Source: SIG307 sp045596385
GTDB lineage: Bacteria; Bacillota; Clostridia; Lachnospirales; Lachnospiraceae
Reading direction: 5' to 3'
Assembly: GCA_045596385.1 (NCBI GenBank)
Contig: JAZOCC010000034.1
Span: 1 to 64,000, forward strand
Length of the DNA stretch: 64,000 nt
Position numbers and translations under genes: made by a program. The number at the start of each line of letters is the position of its first letter. Position 1 is the first letter of the stretch. Under the pieces are notes generated by a model, which had not been told where the DNA came from, did not search any database, and saw only the letters and a list, made by a program, of their open reading frames with translations. This document shows positions 34,451-42,741 of this stretch, in pieces.

Positions 34451-37375
34451 CTACTCGATTTCAATCTCTAAACCGAACTCTTCACGTTTCTTCGTGATCT
34501 CATCGTTAATCGTATCTACATAGTCAAGCAAGGTCTCACGCGGATCCTGCTTCTCATTATATACCTTACGAGCCGCATTGGTAATATGACGGGTTACAAA
34601 GTAACCGCCCGGGATTTCCGGAACCTGCTCTGTCCAGGACCACTGCTCTCTTAAGACTGCCATCTCGTCCGCACTCCACGGAAGCTCCTCGAAGGAAATC
34701 TTGTTTGCGGTCTGGAATCTTGCAGCAGAGCCCATAACTGCCTCAAGCTCACGACCGTATCTGGTCTGGGTCTCGGAATCGGTCCACCACTTCATGAACT
34801 CCCAACACTTCTGGGTCATTTCCTCGGAACGCTCATCATCCTTCAGAATCATGGTAGAAGTTCCCCAAGAGGATGCGGAACGGTCGATAGTGCCGTCCTC
34901 CTGCTCCGTACCAGGAATCAGGGAGAACTCCCAAAGACCTCTGATTTCCGGAGCCGATACTGCCAAGGTATTGTAAGTATCGTAGTCCTGCATACCCAGC
35001 GGCATTTCACCGGAACGGAAACGATTTGCAAAGTCAAACGCCATCGGAAGTCCGTAATGGCTGTAGAATCTGGTGTACATCTCGAAGGCCTTAATACCTG
35101 CTTCGCTGGCAAGAGTACTCTTGGTCAGCTTATCGTTATACATGGTACCGCCGTTCTGATATACCAAAGCGATGTAGGTAGAAAGGTCCGGATTTGCCGT
35201 ACCGGAAATCAAACGCTCGGTAGACGGAATTGCAACCTCCAGGTTGTTCTGCTGTAAGGTCGGTAACATATCAATCAAATCATCCCAGGTATCCGGAGGT
35301 GCCACGCCGAGTTCCTCCATAATATCGGTACGATAGAACATTACATTATATACGTGGGTCAACGGAATACCGTACAAATCACCTTCGAAATAGTACGGAG
35401 CCATTGCACTGGCCGGATACTGGGCTACTACATCTTCCCAGCCCTCAAACTGGTTCAGCGGTTCTGCCGCATCACGGAGTGCGTAGTTGACCGGGTCTCC
35501 CTGTGCCATCTGAATCGCAACATCCGGACCGGTACCTGCCAGGGTTGCGTTCAATACCATGTTGGACGCCTGAATCAGCTTAACGTTTACCGGAATACCG
35601 GTCTCCGGAGTAAATACATCATCCACAAGAGTCTTTAATACGTTACTCTGGTCACGACCGCTGGCAATCCAAACCGTAACTGCCTCTTCTCCTTCGTATA
35701 CATCACCGAGCGCATCGTAGTCTACGGTAAAGGACGCTACAAAGGAACGAACGGTATGACCGATACTCTTAAAGATACTGGTCTTTACTTCCTCCGGCTG
35801 CTTGTTGGCACCGGTAACGGTGATAAGGTCGATGTCAAGCGGAGACTCACCCAAGGTCATAATAGAAGTACCCACGGAGCTGATATTGCTCTTAAAGGTA
35901 GCAAACTGCTTGGAAATCTTCTCCGGCTTCTTAATAAAAGTCTCCATCTGCTTTGCAAGCTTCTGAACGTTCGCAACATCACCGGAAATCTCACCGGTAT
36001 ATGCCTTATAATCATCAACCGTCTTATACAGACGCTTATATTCAACCTCCATCGCTTCCATAACTTCCGGGAATACCTTATCCAAGTCATAGTCACGATT
36101 ACGGTCCGGAGTCGCACCGGTTAATACGAGAATGGTACGATACATATCATTCATACGAATAACGGAATCCTGCAACTCGTTTAAGATACCACCCATCTCA
36201 CCCATGGTTACTTCCATGCGGATGGTGTGGGTACCTGCGGTCAGGTAAATATCGTACGGATTGCCTTCCCCGTCAGCCAGAGTCACATTCTGCCAGTCTG
36301 TAGAATACGGGAATGCCACCGTAGACAACTCCTCGAACGGAATCACACCGTCAATATATATCGCACGGTTGGATACACGACCACGGTTATAGGACTGACG
36401 TGCCTTTACAGTGATGTTATAGAAACCGTCTGCCGGAACCGTCATATCCCACTCAATCCACTGACCTGCCACACGCCACTGCTCACCGCCGCCGTAGTTT
36501 AACTTCGTCTGGGTTACGCTGTACGGCTCCGTATTTGCGGATGCATGATCGGAACGGGCATACAGGGACTGTGCGGAACGCACCGTGGAGTTCTCACCCT
36601 GAATTTTGTCAAAGTGATCTGCACCACCGGTCACCTGCGGACATGCTGCCAAATACTCCGCATAGGTCAGCGCATCTTCCACCGGAACGATGGAAATCTT
36701 ACGGATTGCCATCGGCTCGTTGACACAGTCAAGTGCAATGGTATTGGCACCTGCTTCGAAATAATACTCATACGGGTCTGTGTAATATCCCATGTAGTCC
36801 GTAAAGTAAGCGGAACACCAATCCGGCTTCTCCTTCTGGGTCGGACGACGGTCATTACCCTGATTATCGGTAACAACTGCAGTCGCATCTGCCCAACGTC
36901 TTGTAAACGTTATGGCATCCGAACCGGTAAACGGCAGCTCCCCATTAATTAAGAAGCCACGCTCCATACTTACTCCTCTGGATTCCACCGGATAATACTC
37001 AATATATGCACGATACAATCCCGCCTCCGGAATTGTTACCTGCCATTCGGTATATCCGCCGTCTCCCTGGTAAAGAACGGTATCTTCACCCTGATAGTCG
37101 GTGAGAATCTCGGTGTTCTCTGCGGTAGAAGCAACATACTTCGCAAGATCTACCACGATTTCATCACCCTGCGGTCTGGAAGCCTTTTCATGTGTCTTAA
37201 GATAAGCGGCATATGTATCGGTACGTTCGAACTGGCCGTCTGTCTCAAGATTTGCTCCCGCGTACTTTTCACTGAAATCTTTATCGCCGCCGAACACTGT
37301 GCTGAGCAATACAACCACTGCCACGACTGCCGCGATTCCGACTACAGTAAGGAATATTTTCTTTCCTTTTGACAT
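34451..37375 (-). CDS. Membrane-anchored ABC solute-binding protein fused to two CBM-like domains
   Basis: About 974 residues. A membrane helix at residues 6-27 (no lipobox) anchors it. Two beta-sandwich domains resembling CBM6/35 modules follow: one at about 60-240 (VLYQGDGGYTEWQVTIPEAG, LYRAYIEYYP) and one at about 255-395 (VAGQWIEWDMTVPADGFYNI). A helical linker (about 400-540) leads to a family-1 binding-protein domain (about 555-960: VTVWIASGRDQSNVLKTLVD, GTGPDVAIQMAQGDP, YGIPLTHVYNVMFYRTDIM). The layout suggests capture of long glycans before transfer to the permeases. It is the first gene of the cluster; ATG at 37375 follows AAAGGAG. Confidence 0.85.
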   Translation of the reverse strand: MSKGKKIFLTVVGIAAVVAVVVLLSTVFGGDKDFSEKYAGANLETDGQFERTDTYAAYLKTHEKASRPQGDEIVVDLAKYVASTAENTEILTDYQGEDTVLYQGDGGYTEWQVTIPEAGLYRAYIEYYPVESRGVSMERGFLINGELPFTGSDAITFTRRWADATAVVTDNQGNDRRPTQKEKPDWCSAYFTDYMGYYTDPYEYYFEAGANTIALDCVNEPMAIRKISIVPVEDALTYAEYLAACPQVTGGADHFDKIQGENSTVRSAQSLYARSDHASANTEPYSVTQTKLNYGGGEQWRVAGQWIEWDMTVPADGFYNITVKARQSYNRGRVSNRAIYIDGVIPFEELSTVAFPYSTDWQNVTLADGEGNPYDIYLTAGTHTIRMEVTMGEMGGILNELQDSVIRMNDMYRTILVLTGATPDRNRDYDLDKVFPEVMEAMEVEYKRLYKTVDDYKAYTGEISGDVANVQKLAKQMETFIKKPEKISKQFATFKSNISSVGTSIMTLGESPLDIDLITVTGANKQPEEVKTSIFKSIGHTVRSFVASFTVDYDALGDVYEGEEAVTVWIASGRDQSNVLKTLVDDVFTPETGIPVNVKLIQASNMVLNATLAGTGPDVAIQMAQGDPVNYALRDAAEPLNQFEGWEDVVAQYPASAMAPYYFEGDLYGIPLTHVYNVMFYRTDIMEELGVAPPDTWDDLIDMLPTLQQNNLEVAIPSTERLISGTANPDLSTYIALVYQNGGTMYNDKLTKSTLASEAGIKAFEMYTRFYSHYGLPMAFDFANRFRSGEMPLGMQDYDTYNTLAVSAPEIRGLWEFSLIPGTEQEDGTIDRSASSWGTSTMILKDDERSEEMTQKCWEFMKWWTDSETQTRYGRELEAVMGSAARFQTANKISFEELPWSADEMAVLREQWSWTEQVPEIPGGYFVTRHITNAARKVYNEKQDPRETLLDYVDTINDEITKKREEFGLEIEIE

Positions 37376-37435
37376 AGTTTTCTCCTTTCTTTGTGCATAT
37401 TCCCTCTGCACAACGATTTGTCTTTACGACAAACC

Positions 37436-37525
37436 AAAGCCGATGCACACCGCAATGAGGCCGTTTGCACAGCCTTTCGCAAAATGTGGGTCGGCTTTCT
37501 TCCCTTTGAAAAAATAACCAAAGGG
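37436..37525 (-). promoter_or_regulatory. Structured 5' leader of the ABC cluster
   Basis: Between the promoter and the first start codon is a leader of about 220 nt. It contains a long-range stem AAAGCCGA (37436-37443) with TCGGCTTT (37491-37498) and a hairpin CCCTTTG (37502-37508) with CAAAGGG (37519-37525). It could be an attenuation or mRNA-stability element. No known riboswitch was recognised. Confidence 0.4.
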
Positions 37526-37601
37526 GGGCTTTTTCGGATTTTGTACATAATTAACAAAAACAGCAACTCACGAAAAAGCATTTTTTGTAGCGTATAGTGC
37601 C

Positions 37602-37634
37602 ATTATAGTCCTATTTTCGAGAAAGCGCTTATCA
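37602..37634 (-). promoter_or_regulatory. Promoter of the ABC/xylan cluster with LacI/CcpA-like operator
   Basis: On the minus strand a perfect TATAAT (37607-37602) is present. The expected -35 position is covered by the palindrome GAGAAAGCGCTTATCA (37619-37634), which matches most positions of the CcpA cre consensus and the AAGCGCTT core of LacI-family operators. A repressor bound there would block RNA polymerase, so catabolite or inducer control is likely. The -35 itself is poor, which may mean that an activator such as the divergent AraC protein is needed. Confidence 0.6.
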
Positions 37635-37916
37635 AATATTGCTTTTCGAACCTTCACCTATTGCTCCGTTTTGTCGCATTTTGTAGGAATCGGTCTATTT
37701 TCAAATGGCCTCTTTACAACCTACTACAATTATATTATGATATTTGTATAATTTCAAGTATAAAATGTGCGTTTTGAGAAGTTTTTTTATGCACTTTATC
37801 CCCTCGTTTTTCTGCCGTTGGAATAGCAATTTTTGATAAAATGTATGTATTTGCATTTTATTGTTGTATCTGCGTGCAGTTTTCGTCAAATTTAACAACA
37901 ATTGTAGGGAGGTATC

Positions 37917-38897
37917 ATGTTTATGCAGAATAATAACAAGAAAGATTCTTCCGGCACCGACTACTGGATGGAGCTGCGCCGAAAGTCCCTGGAACGGAAC
38001 GCCTCCTTTCGGAAGCGTATGATTACCGGCACGCATGAACAGACCCACTATTCCGAAGACAATTCTTCCGTCTATCTTTGGATTAACAAAGAACCGGGAG
38101 GTTTTCCCCTTCACTGGCATTCCACTGTCGAAATCATCATGCCGATTAAAAGCAGCTACACCGTTGTAATGAACAAAAACACCTACCGGCTGAAAGAGAA
38201 TGAGATTTTTATCATCCCTCCGGGTGAACTGCATGAGCTACTGCCTCCGGACGACGGCTACCGGCTGGTACTGTTGTTTGACCTGTCCTCTTTAAATAAG
38301 TTCAAAGGCTTCACCCGGTTGTTTTCCCTATTTTCTCTTTCCAGTCATATTACTCCGGAAACCATGCCGGAAATATATGACAAGGAACGGGAGCTCCTGA
38401 TACAGGTTGTTGAAGAATATGCCGACGGTGGCGATCTGGCAGAGCCTTCCATTCTCGCCCTGCTGATTCAGTTTTTTGTGTTGCTTGCCAGAAACACGGC
38501 GGATACGGTTCCGGCCTCTCTCCCCGCCATGCAGCCTAACAAACAACGGGAATACATTGAAAAGTTTAATGTTGTCTTTGACTACATCGAGCACCACTAT
38601 ATGGAAGATATCACTTTAGACAGCGTTGCCGCACAAATCGGCTTTTCCAAATTTCATTTTTCCCGGTTGTTCGGTCAATTTACCGACACCTCCTTTTACG
38701 ATTACCTTTGTGCCCGTCGGATTAAGGCCGCAGAGACCTTACTTTTAGACCCTAATCTTCCGATTACAGAGGTTGCTCTTCAATCCGGCTTCGCAAGCAT
38801 TTCCACCTTCAACCGGGTATTTAAAAAATTTAAGGAATGTACGCCTACCGAATTTAAGGAGTTCAATCGTGAAAACGGCCGTCCAAACATAAAATAA
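37917..38897 (+). CDS. AraC-family transcriptional regulator with cupin sensor
   Basis: 326 residues. The N-terminal cupin (FPLHWHSTVEIIMPIKSSYT, IIPPGELHELLPP) binds an effector, probably a sugar. The C-terminal double helix-turn-helix is clear (ITLDSVAAQIGFSKFHFSRL, ITEVALQSGFASISTFNRVF). It is transcribed away from the ABC/xylan cluster, the usual position for its regulator, and the 540-bp gap between them holds the cluster promoter and inverted repeats. ATG at 37917 follows GGGAGG; a second ATG two codons later is possible. Confidence 0.9.
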   Translation: MFMQNNNKKDSSGTDYWMELRRKSLERNASFRKRMITGTHEQTHYSEDNSSVYLWINKEPGGFPLHWHSTVEIIMPIKSSYTVVMNKNTYRLKENEIFIIPPGELHELLPPDDGYRLVLLFDLSSLNKFKGFTRLFSLFSLSSHITPETMPEIYDKERELLIQVVEEYADGGDLAEPSILALLIQFFVLLARNTADTVPASLPAMQPNKQREYIEKFNVVFDYIEHHYMEDITLDSVAAQIGFSKFHFSRLFGQFTDTSFYDYLCARRIKAAETLLLDPNLPITEVALQSGFASISTFNRVFKKFKECTPTEFKEFNRENGRPNIK

Positions 38898-38932
38898 TCA
38901 CGGGAAAGCGCCGTCTTGATAGAAAATAGCGA

Positions 38933-38992
38933 TTGACTTTTATATAGGAGATGGTATAATTATATGTACATAACTTGCGAGAGCCGCAAGTT
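38933..38992 (+). promoter_or_regulatory. Promoter and leader hairpin of the duplicated-domain lipoprotein gene
   Basis: TTGACT (38933-38938), a 16-base spacer and TATAAT (38955-38960) form a strong promoter. The transcript begins near a hairpin AACTTGCG-agagc-CGCAAGTT (38972-38992), then GAGGAGG and the start. A hairpin at the extreme 5' end often stabilises mRNA. Confidence 0.75.
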
Positions 38993-39025
38993 CATATTTC
39001 ACTTCATACAGAGGAGGATTTTAAA

Positions 39026-40351
39026 ATGAAAAAGTGGAAAAGCTTATTCGCTGTTGCCGCTATTGCTACCTTAGTATTTTCTATGGCAGCTTGTGGCGAC
39101 AAGGAAACCAGCGCTGACCCGACCGAGGCTCCAAACCCGACCGAGGCTCCGGCTGATCCGACCGCGACTCCGGAACCGACTGCGACTCCGGAACCTACCC
39201 CGGAACCGACCGCTACCCCGGAACCGACCGCTACTCCGGTCCCGACCGAGGCTCCGGCTCCGACCGGCGACAATACCGTAATTAACTTTGCCGACCTTAC
39301 GGCAGGCGGTTACGGCTACGAAGCCACCGTTGACGGCGATGCTGTAAATGTAACCATTGCCGGACAGTATCAGGAAATTCAGTATGTTCTTCCGGAAGCT
39401 GTTGATTTGGCACAGTACGGCAAGATGGTAATCGACCTTACCGCAAACAACCAGCTCGATATTAAGCTGGTAAATCCGGACGCAGCACTCAATGACTACG
39501 GTCAGTTAACTCCGTTCAAGGATAACTACACCGCAGAAGGCGCTGCCATCGAAGCTCCGGTTGAAATTGATTTGGCTGAGTTTGCAGCTTATGACCTTTC
39601 CCAGATCAACTTCATGGCTATGGTAAACGACACCACCTTTACTCTCAAGAACATTACTTTTGTAAAGTCTGATTCCGGTGAGACTCCGGCTCCGACCGAA
39701 GCTCCGGTTGTAGAACCGACCGAAACTTCGGAACCGACCGAGGCTCCGGCTCCGACCGAGGCTCCGGTTGCTACTGAAGCTCCGGAAGCAACCGCTACTC
39801 CGGCTCCGACCGCTACTCCGGAACCGACTGCTACCCCGGAACCGACGGAAGCTCCGGCTCCGACCGAAGCTCCGGAACCGACTGCTACCCCGGAACCGAC
39901 CGCTACTCCGGAACCGACTCCGACTCCGGCTCCAACCGAAGCTCCGGTTAGCGATGATCTTACTATCACCTTTGCAGAGCTCACAGAGGGTGGTTACGGT
40001 TATGAAATAAAGAATAAGACCGCAGACTCTGTTGAGGTTTTCATCGCAACTACTTATCAGGAAATCCAGTACATTCTTCCGGAAGTTGTTGACCTTGCAA
40101 AGTACAGCACTGCAATTGTTGATGTTGTTTCCACCGGTACTCTTGATATTAAGCTTGTAAATCCGGAAGCAGCAGTCAATGAATGGGGTCAGTTAGCTCC
40201 GTTTGCAGATAACTATACGGCAGAAGTTATTTCCGAGCCGGTATATATTGACTTAACCGGTTATTCAAGTTATGACCTTTCCCAGGTTAACTTCATGACC
40301 TGTACAGACAATACTACCTTCACAATTAAGAGCATGACCTTTGTTAAGTAA
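39026..40351 (+). CDS. Lipoprotein with duplicated unknown domain and Thr/Pro/Glu linkers
   Basis: 441 residues. Lipobox MAAC (Cys23). Two copies of a domain of about 130 residues (82-214 and 309-441) share the frames GGYGYE, YQEIQYVLPE/YQEIQYILPE, LDIKLVNP, GQL-x-PF-x-DNYTAE, YDLSQ and TFVK. Each follows an EPTATPEPTEAP-type linker (28-80 and 216-308). The pattern of secretory linker plus beta-rich domain suggests a cell-surface carbohydrate-binding function, but I recognise no family. It has its own strong promoter, leader hairpin and terminator, so it is probably abundant. The start at 39026 follows GAGGAGG. Confidence 0.75.
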   Translation: MKKWKSLFAVAAIATLVFSMAACGDKETSADPTEAPNPTEAPADPTATPEPTATPEPTPEPTATPEPTATPVPTEAPAPTGDNTVINFADLTAGGYGYEATVDGDAVNVTIAGQYQEIQYVLPEAVDLAQYGKMVIDLTANNQLDIKLVNPDAALNDYGQLTPFKDNYTAEGAAIEAPVEIDLAEFAAYDLSQINFMAMVNDTTFTLKNITFVKSDSGETPAPTEAPVVEPTETSEPTEAPAPTEAPVATEAPEATATPAPTATPEPTATPEPTEAPAPTEAPEPTATPEPTATPEPTPTPAPTEAPVSDDLTITFAELTEGGYGYEIKNKTADSVEVFIATTYQEIQYILPEVVDLAKYSTAIVDVVSTGTLDIKLVNPEAAVNEWGQLAPFADNYTAEVISEPVYIDLTGYSSYDLSQVNFMTCTDNTTFTIKSMTFVK

Positions 40352-40377
40352 TTTGAATCAAATCAATACTTACATAC

Positions 40378-40409
40378 AAAAATCCCCCGATTCGTCGGGG
40401 GATTTTTTA
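40378..40409 (+). terminator. Strong intrinsic terminator
   Basis: AATCCCCCGA-ttcg-TCGGGGGATT followed by T residues, 27 bases after the lipoprotein stop. Confidence 0.92.
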
Positions 40410-40594
40410 TCGCTATTTTCAGTATATGTAATATAGTATAACAGACCGATGGGCAAAAAATTAACTCGGCATATGTACCGAAAACTCCTAGTTTTTTGTT
40501 TTTTTCATAAAAAGATAGCTTTGGTCAAAATGCCGTACCCCCTGTAAACTCAATAGTTCCCGCCATATTGCACCCATGTGCTGCTTTTTCTCTA

Positions 40595-40623
40595 TTGACC
40601 GTAACTTCGTTCTCCTCTATAAT
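40595..40623 (+). promoter_or_regulatory. Promoter of the small membrane protein gene
   Basis: TTGACC (40595-40600), a 17-base spacer and TATAAT (40618-40623). The preceding 180 bases hold a short hairpin AAAACT-cct-AGTTTT followed by T residues (about 40483-40507) and nothing else recognisable. Confidence 0.75.
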
Positions 40624-40667
40624 AATTTATAATTACTTTTATTATGCAGATACCGGAAGGAGCTTTT

Positions 40668-41054
40668 ATGAATAAAAAAATCCAAATCTTATGTGTTTAT
40701 TTATTTCATGTCGTTCTGATTTTCCTTGGCTTCTTTCTCTTACATGAGTATGCCGACGGATTTTTAATCACTGCAGGCATCTTCTATCTCGTGTACCTGA
40801 TTTTCTACATACTCTCCAATCGCAAATCTTATATCCCATGGAGTCTGCTGCTACACCACCTTATCGGTTCCGCGGTCCAGATTCTCCTGCATTATTTCGA
40901 GATTATTCCGTCGGACGGGGGCATGTTCTTCGGCGGTATCGGACAATTTATTTATGCTTTCTTTGCGGTTCCGGGGTATTTCGGAGTTTTGATGTTGACA
41001 CATTCGGTTATTTACCTGATTTATAAAATCAGAACCGATAACCTCCCGCAATAA
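40668..41054 (+). CDS. Small integral membrane protein of unknown function
   Basis: 128 residues with four predicted membrane helices (IQILCVYLFHVVLIFLGFFL; ITAGIFYLVYLIFYIL; WSLLLHHLIGSAVQILLHYF; FIYAFFAVPGYFGVLMLTHS). No family recognised. ATG at 40668 follows GGAAGGAG, and a good promoter lies 45 bases upstream. It is followed within 30 bases by the remnant of a regulator gene. Confidence 0.7.
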   Translation: MNKKIQILCVYLFHVVLIFLGFFLLHEYADGFLITAGIFYLVYLIFYILSNRKSYIPWSLLLHHLIGSAVQILLHYFEIIPSDGGMFFGGIGQFIYAFFAVPGYFGVLMLTHSVIYLIYKIRTDNLPQ

Positions 41055-41081
41055 AACGTCAAAAAGCCTTTAAAAAACGGC

Positions 41082-41567
41082 ATGCCACTTCAAGTTGCGC
41101 AAACGCAAACCCAGTCCGGCACAGGCTATCCCGAAACAGAAAAGTTACTGATTATCTCCAAGGAACTTAATGTATCATTAGACTACCTACTTTTAGATGA
41201 AACAGTTTTGGAAGAGAAAAAGGAGAAGGAAGAAAAGCCTGTGGTCTACGCCACCGGCGGCAGAATTGCCATTCCCTCCTTCAACCACGAAAGTGTTATT
41301 CTTTGTCATTCCGTCAAATACGCACCTGAGCTCCTTCCTACCAAGGACCAACCGAAATATATCTTGTACGGCATTGACCGGGTGGGCTTCTGGGGTGAAC
41401 ACCTCAACACCTTAGGCTGGTACACCTCTCTGGAAGACATAAGAAAAGAGATGAAGGCTATTACCGACGCTATCAGCAACGGACAAGTCTCCTACGAGTT
41501 ACAGTATAACGCCGAAGTCGAACTAAAAGGATTCTTCGGACAACCGCGTTTGAAAGACACGAAATAA
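41082..41567 (+). pseudogene. XRE-family regulator, 5'-truncated remnant
   Basis: The open frame (161 codons) begins with residues that align only to the end of an XRE helix-turn-helix: QSGTGYPETEKLLIISKELN then VSLDYLLLDE. The recognition helices that should precede it are missing; the first 12 codons read as unrelated sequence and the ATG has no ribosome binding site. The rest (from about residue 55) is a domain of unknown function common behind such HTH domains. Probably a decayed regulator; a use of the C-terminal part alone cannot be excluded. Confidence 0.6.
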
Positions 41568-41579
41568 AAACATACTCAA

Positions 41580-41612
41580 AAGACGGTTCTCCACACATCG
41601 GAGAACCGTCTT
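41580..41612 (+). terminator. Intrinsic terminator
   Basis: AAGACGGTTCTCC (41580-41592) pairs with GGAGAACCGTCTT (41600-41612), followed by a T-rich tail. Confidence 0.85.
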
Positions 41613-41652
41613 TCCTTTTATCTTTTTTCCACCGCACGCTTTTCTCCTATCT

Positions 41653-41933
41653 GCGCGGCGGCTCGGGTGTGGCGTAGTTCTTACAAGTGTCGGAACCTTT
41701 ACAAAAAGCAAAAGCCGGAGCATCACATATCTTTTTAGCCTTCCCGAAGGGGCGCGCTTTTAGCGCAGTCGAAATCTCCTTTTAGAGCGGCTTAGGCTTG
41801 AGGACGCTCCCGAAAGGCTTAGCCGCTCTTAAAGGAAGTTTGACGGAGCGTTGCGCCCAGCAAAAAGATATGTGATGCTCCGGCTTTCGCTCTTGACTAA
41901 CCCGCCACACTTGTAAGAACAGGGAAGCCGCGC
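41653..41933 (-). ncRNA. Candidate structured RNA element, copy B
   Basis: Nested pairing from outside in: GCGCGGC (41653-41659) with 41927-41933; 14 bp at 41677-41690 with 41907-41920; 24 perfect bp at 41713-41736 with 41862-41885; and AGAGCGGCT (41784-41792) with AGCCGCTCT (41821-41829). Unpaired core blocks, read on the minus strand, are CGCAACGCTCCGTCAAACTT, then the stem and loop, then GATTTCGACT, GCTAAA and CCCTTCGGG. The same blocks in the same order occur in the element at 54155-54401 although the arms differ in sequence. The strand is given to match that copy; transcription is not shown. Confidence 0.55.
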
Positions 41934-41940
41934 ATAACAA

Positions 41941-41965
41941 GGCCGCCGCACAACGTGCGGCGGCC
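41941..41965 (-). terminator. Terminator after the APH-fold kinase gene
   Basis: GGCCGCCGCAC-aac-GTGCGGCGGCC, eight bases beyond the stop, followed on the minus strand by TTGTT. Confidence 0.75.
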
Positions 41966-41973
41966 GGAAACCC

Positions 41974-42726
41974 TTATTCGTAATCCACTACATTTGCCCA
42001 GGACAGCAGTAACTGTCTCTCCTCCGGCTTTCCCTTTACGGACTGGGAAGCCGCTACAATCGGAAGCCAGCGCTCAATGTACTGTCTTGCGGTATCGCTC
42101 ATCTTGCAGAACAGCTCCATGTACTTCTTTGCGCCCTCGGTATCTCCCGCCAGCCAGAACAACAGGTACGTTCTTGCCACGTCTGCGGATGCGTTACCCT
42201 GGGTTGCATGGGCCCAGTCGATGATGTACGCCTTGCCGTCCACATCGGAGATAATGATATTGGACGGATTGAAATCTCCATGGCAAACCTTCGTATGCTT
42301 CGGCATACCCTCCAAACGGGTATGAAGCTCGTAACGGGTAGTCGCATCCAGCTCTGCCTCGGAAATCTTACGGTTCATCTTATCCTTCAGCTTATTAAGA
42401 CCCGGTGCACGCTTCTCATGTACTTCCATCTGAAGCTCCACTAACATCTTCAAGTACTCATCCTTTTTCTCCGGATTTTCCTGCATCAGCTGCATCAGCG
42501 TCTTACCCTTAATATACTCGGACACAATGGCCCACTTACCGTCAATCTTCGTCACTTCATGAAGCTGCGGAATCGGGAGGCCGGTTTCTTCCACACGGGC
42601 ATGGTTCAGCGCCTCGTTTAAAACGTCTGCCTTGGAATAATCCTCATTAAACACCTTAATCACACGGTCGCCGTCCTGATATACGGTCTTTGCCGCTCTT
42701 ACTGCAATCGTCTTATCCAGTTTCAT
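41974..42726 (-). CDS. APH/choline-kinase-fold phosphotransferase
   Basis: 250 residues. Catalytic loop KVCHGDFNPSNIIIS (Asp base, Asn) and metal-binding IIDWAHATQGNASADVA place it in the aminoglycoside phosphotransferase/choline kinase superfamily. The N-terminal lobe has VIKVFNEDYSKADVLNEALN with the ATP lysine. Substrates in this family range from sugars and choline to antibiotics; housekeeping metabolite kinases are far more numerous. It follows adhE by 15 bp and is probably co-transcribed from the Rex-controlled promoter. Confidence 0.8.
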   Translation of the reverse strand: MKLDKTIAVRAAKTVYQDGDRVIKVFNEDYSKADVLNEALNHARVEETGLPIPQLHEVTKIDGKWAIVSEYIKGKTLMQLMQENPEKKDEYLKMLVELQMEVHEKRAPGLNKLKDKMNRKISEAELDATTRYELHTRLEGMPKHTKVCHGDFNPSNIIISDVDGKAYIIDWAHATQGNASADVARTYLLFWLAGDTEGAKKYMELFCKMSDTARQYIERWLPIVAASQSVKGKPEERQLLLSWANVVDYE

Positions 42727-42741
42727 AGTTTTTGCCCTCCT

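Noticed and set aside
37701..38234. Minus-strand open frame of 177 codons overlapping the AraC gene
   Set aside because: It overlaps a well-supported AraC coding sequence, has no ribosome binding site and no family resemblance.
39116..39950. Short tandem repeats resembling a CRISPR array or minisatellite
   Set aside because: They are codon repeats of the Thr/Pro/Glu linkers of the lipoprotein at 39026-40351; spacing is irregular and there are no unique spacers.
39589..39984. Long antisense open frame rich in Gly, Val and Ser
   Set aside because: It is the mirror of the linker repeats in the opposite frame, with no ribosome binding site.
41974..42726. Aminoglycoside resistance gene
   Set aside because: The APH fold is shared by many metabolite kinases, and its place behind adhE suggests a metabolic role.
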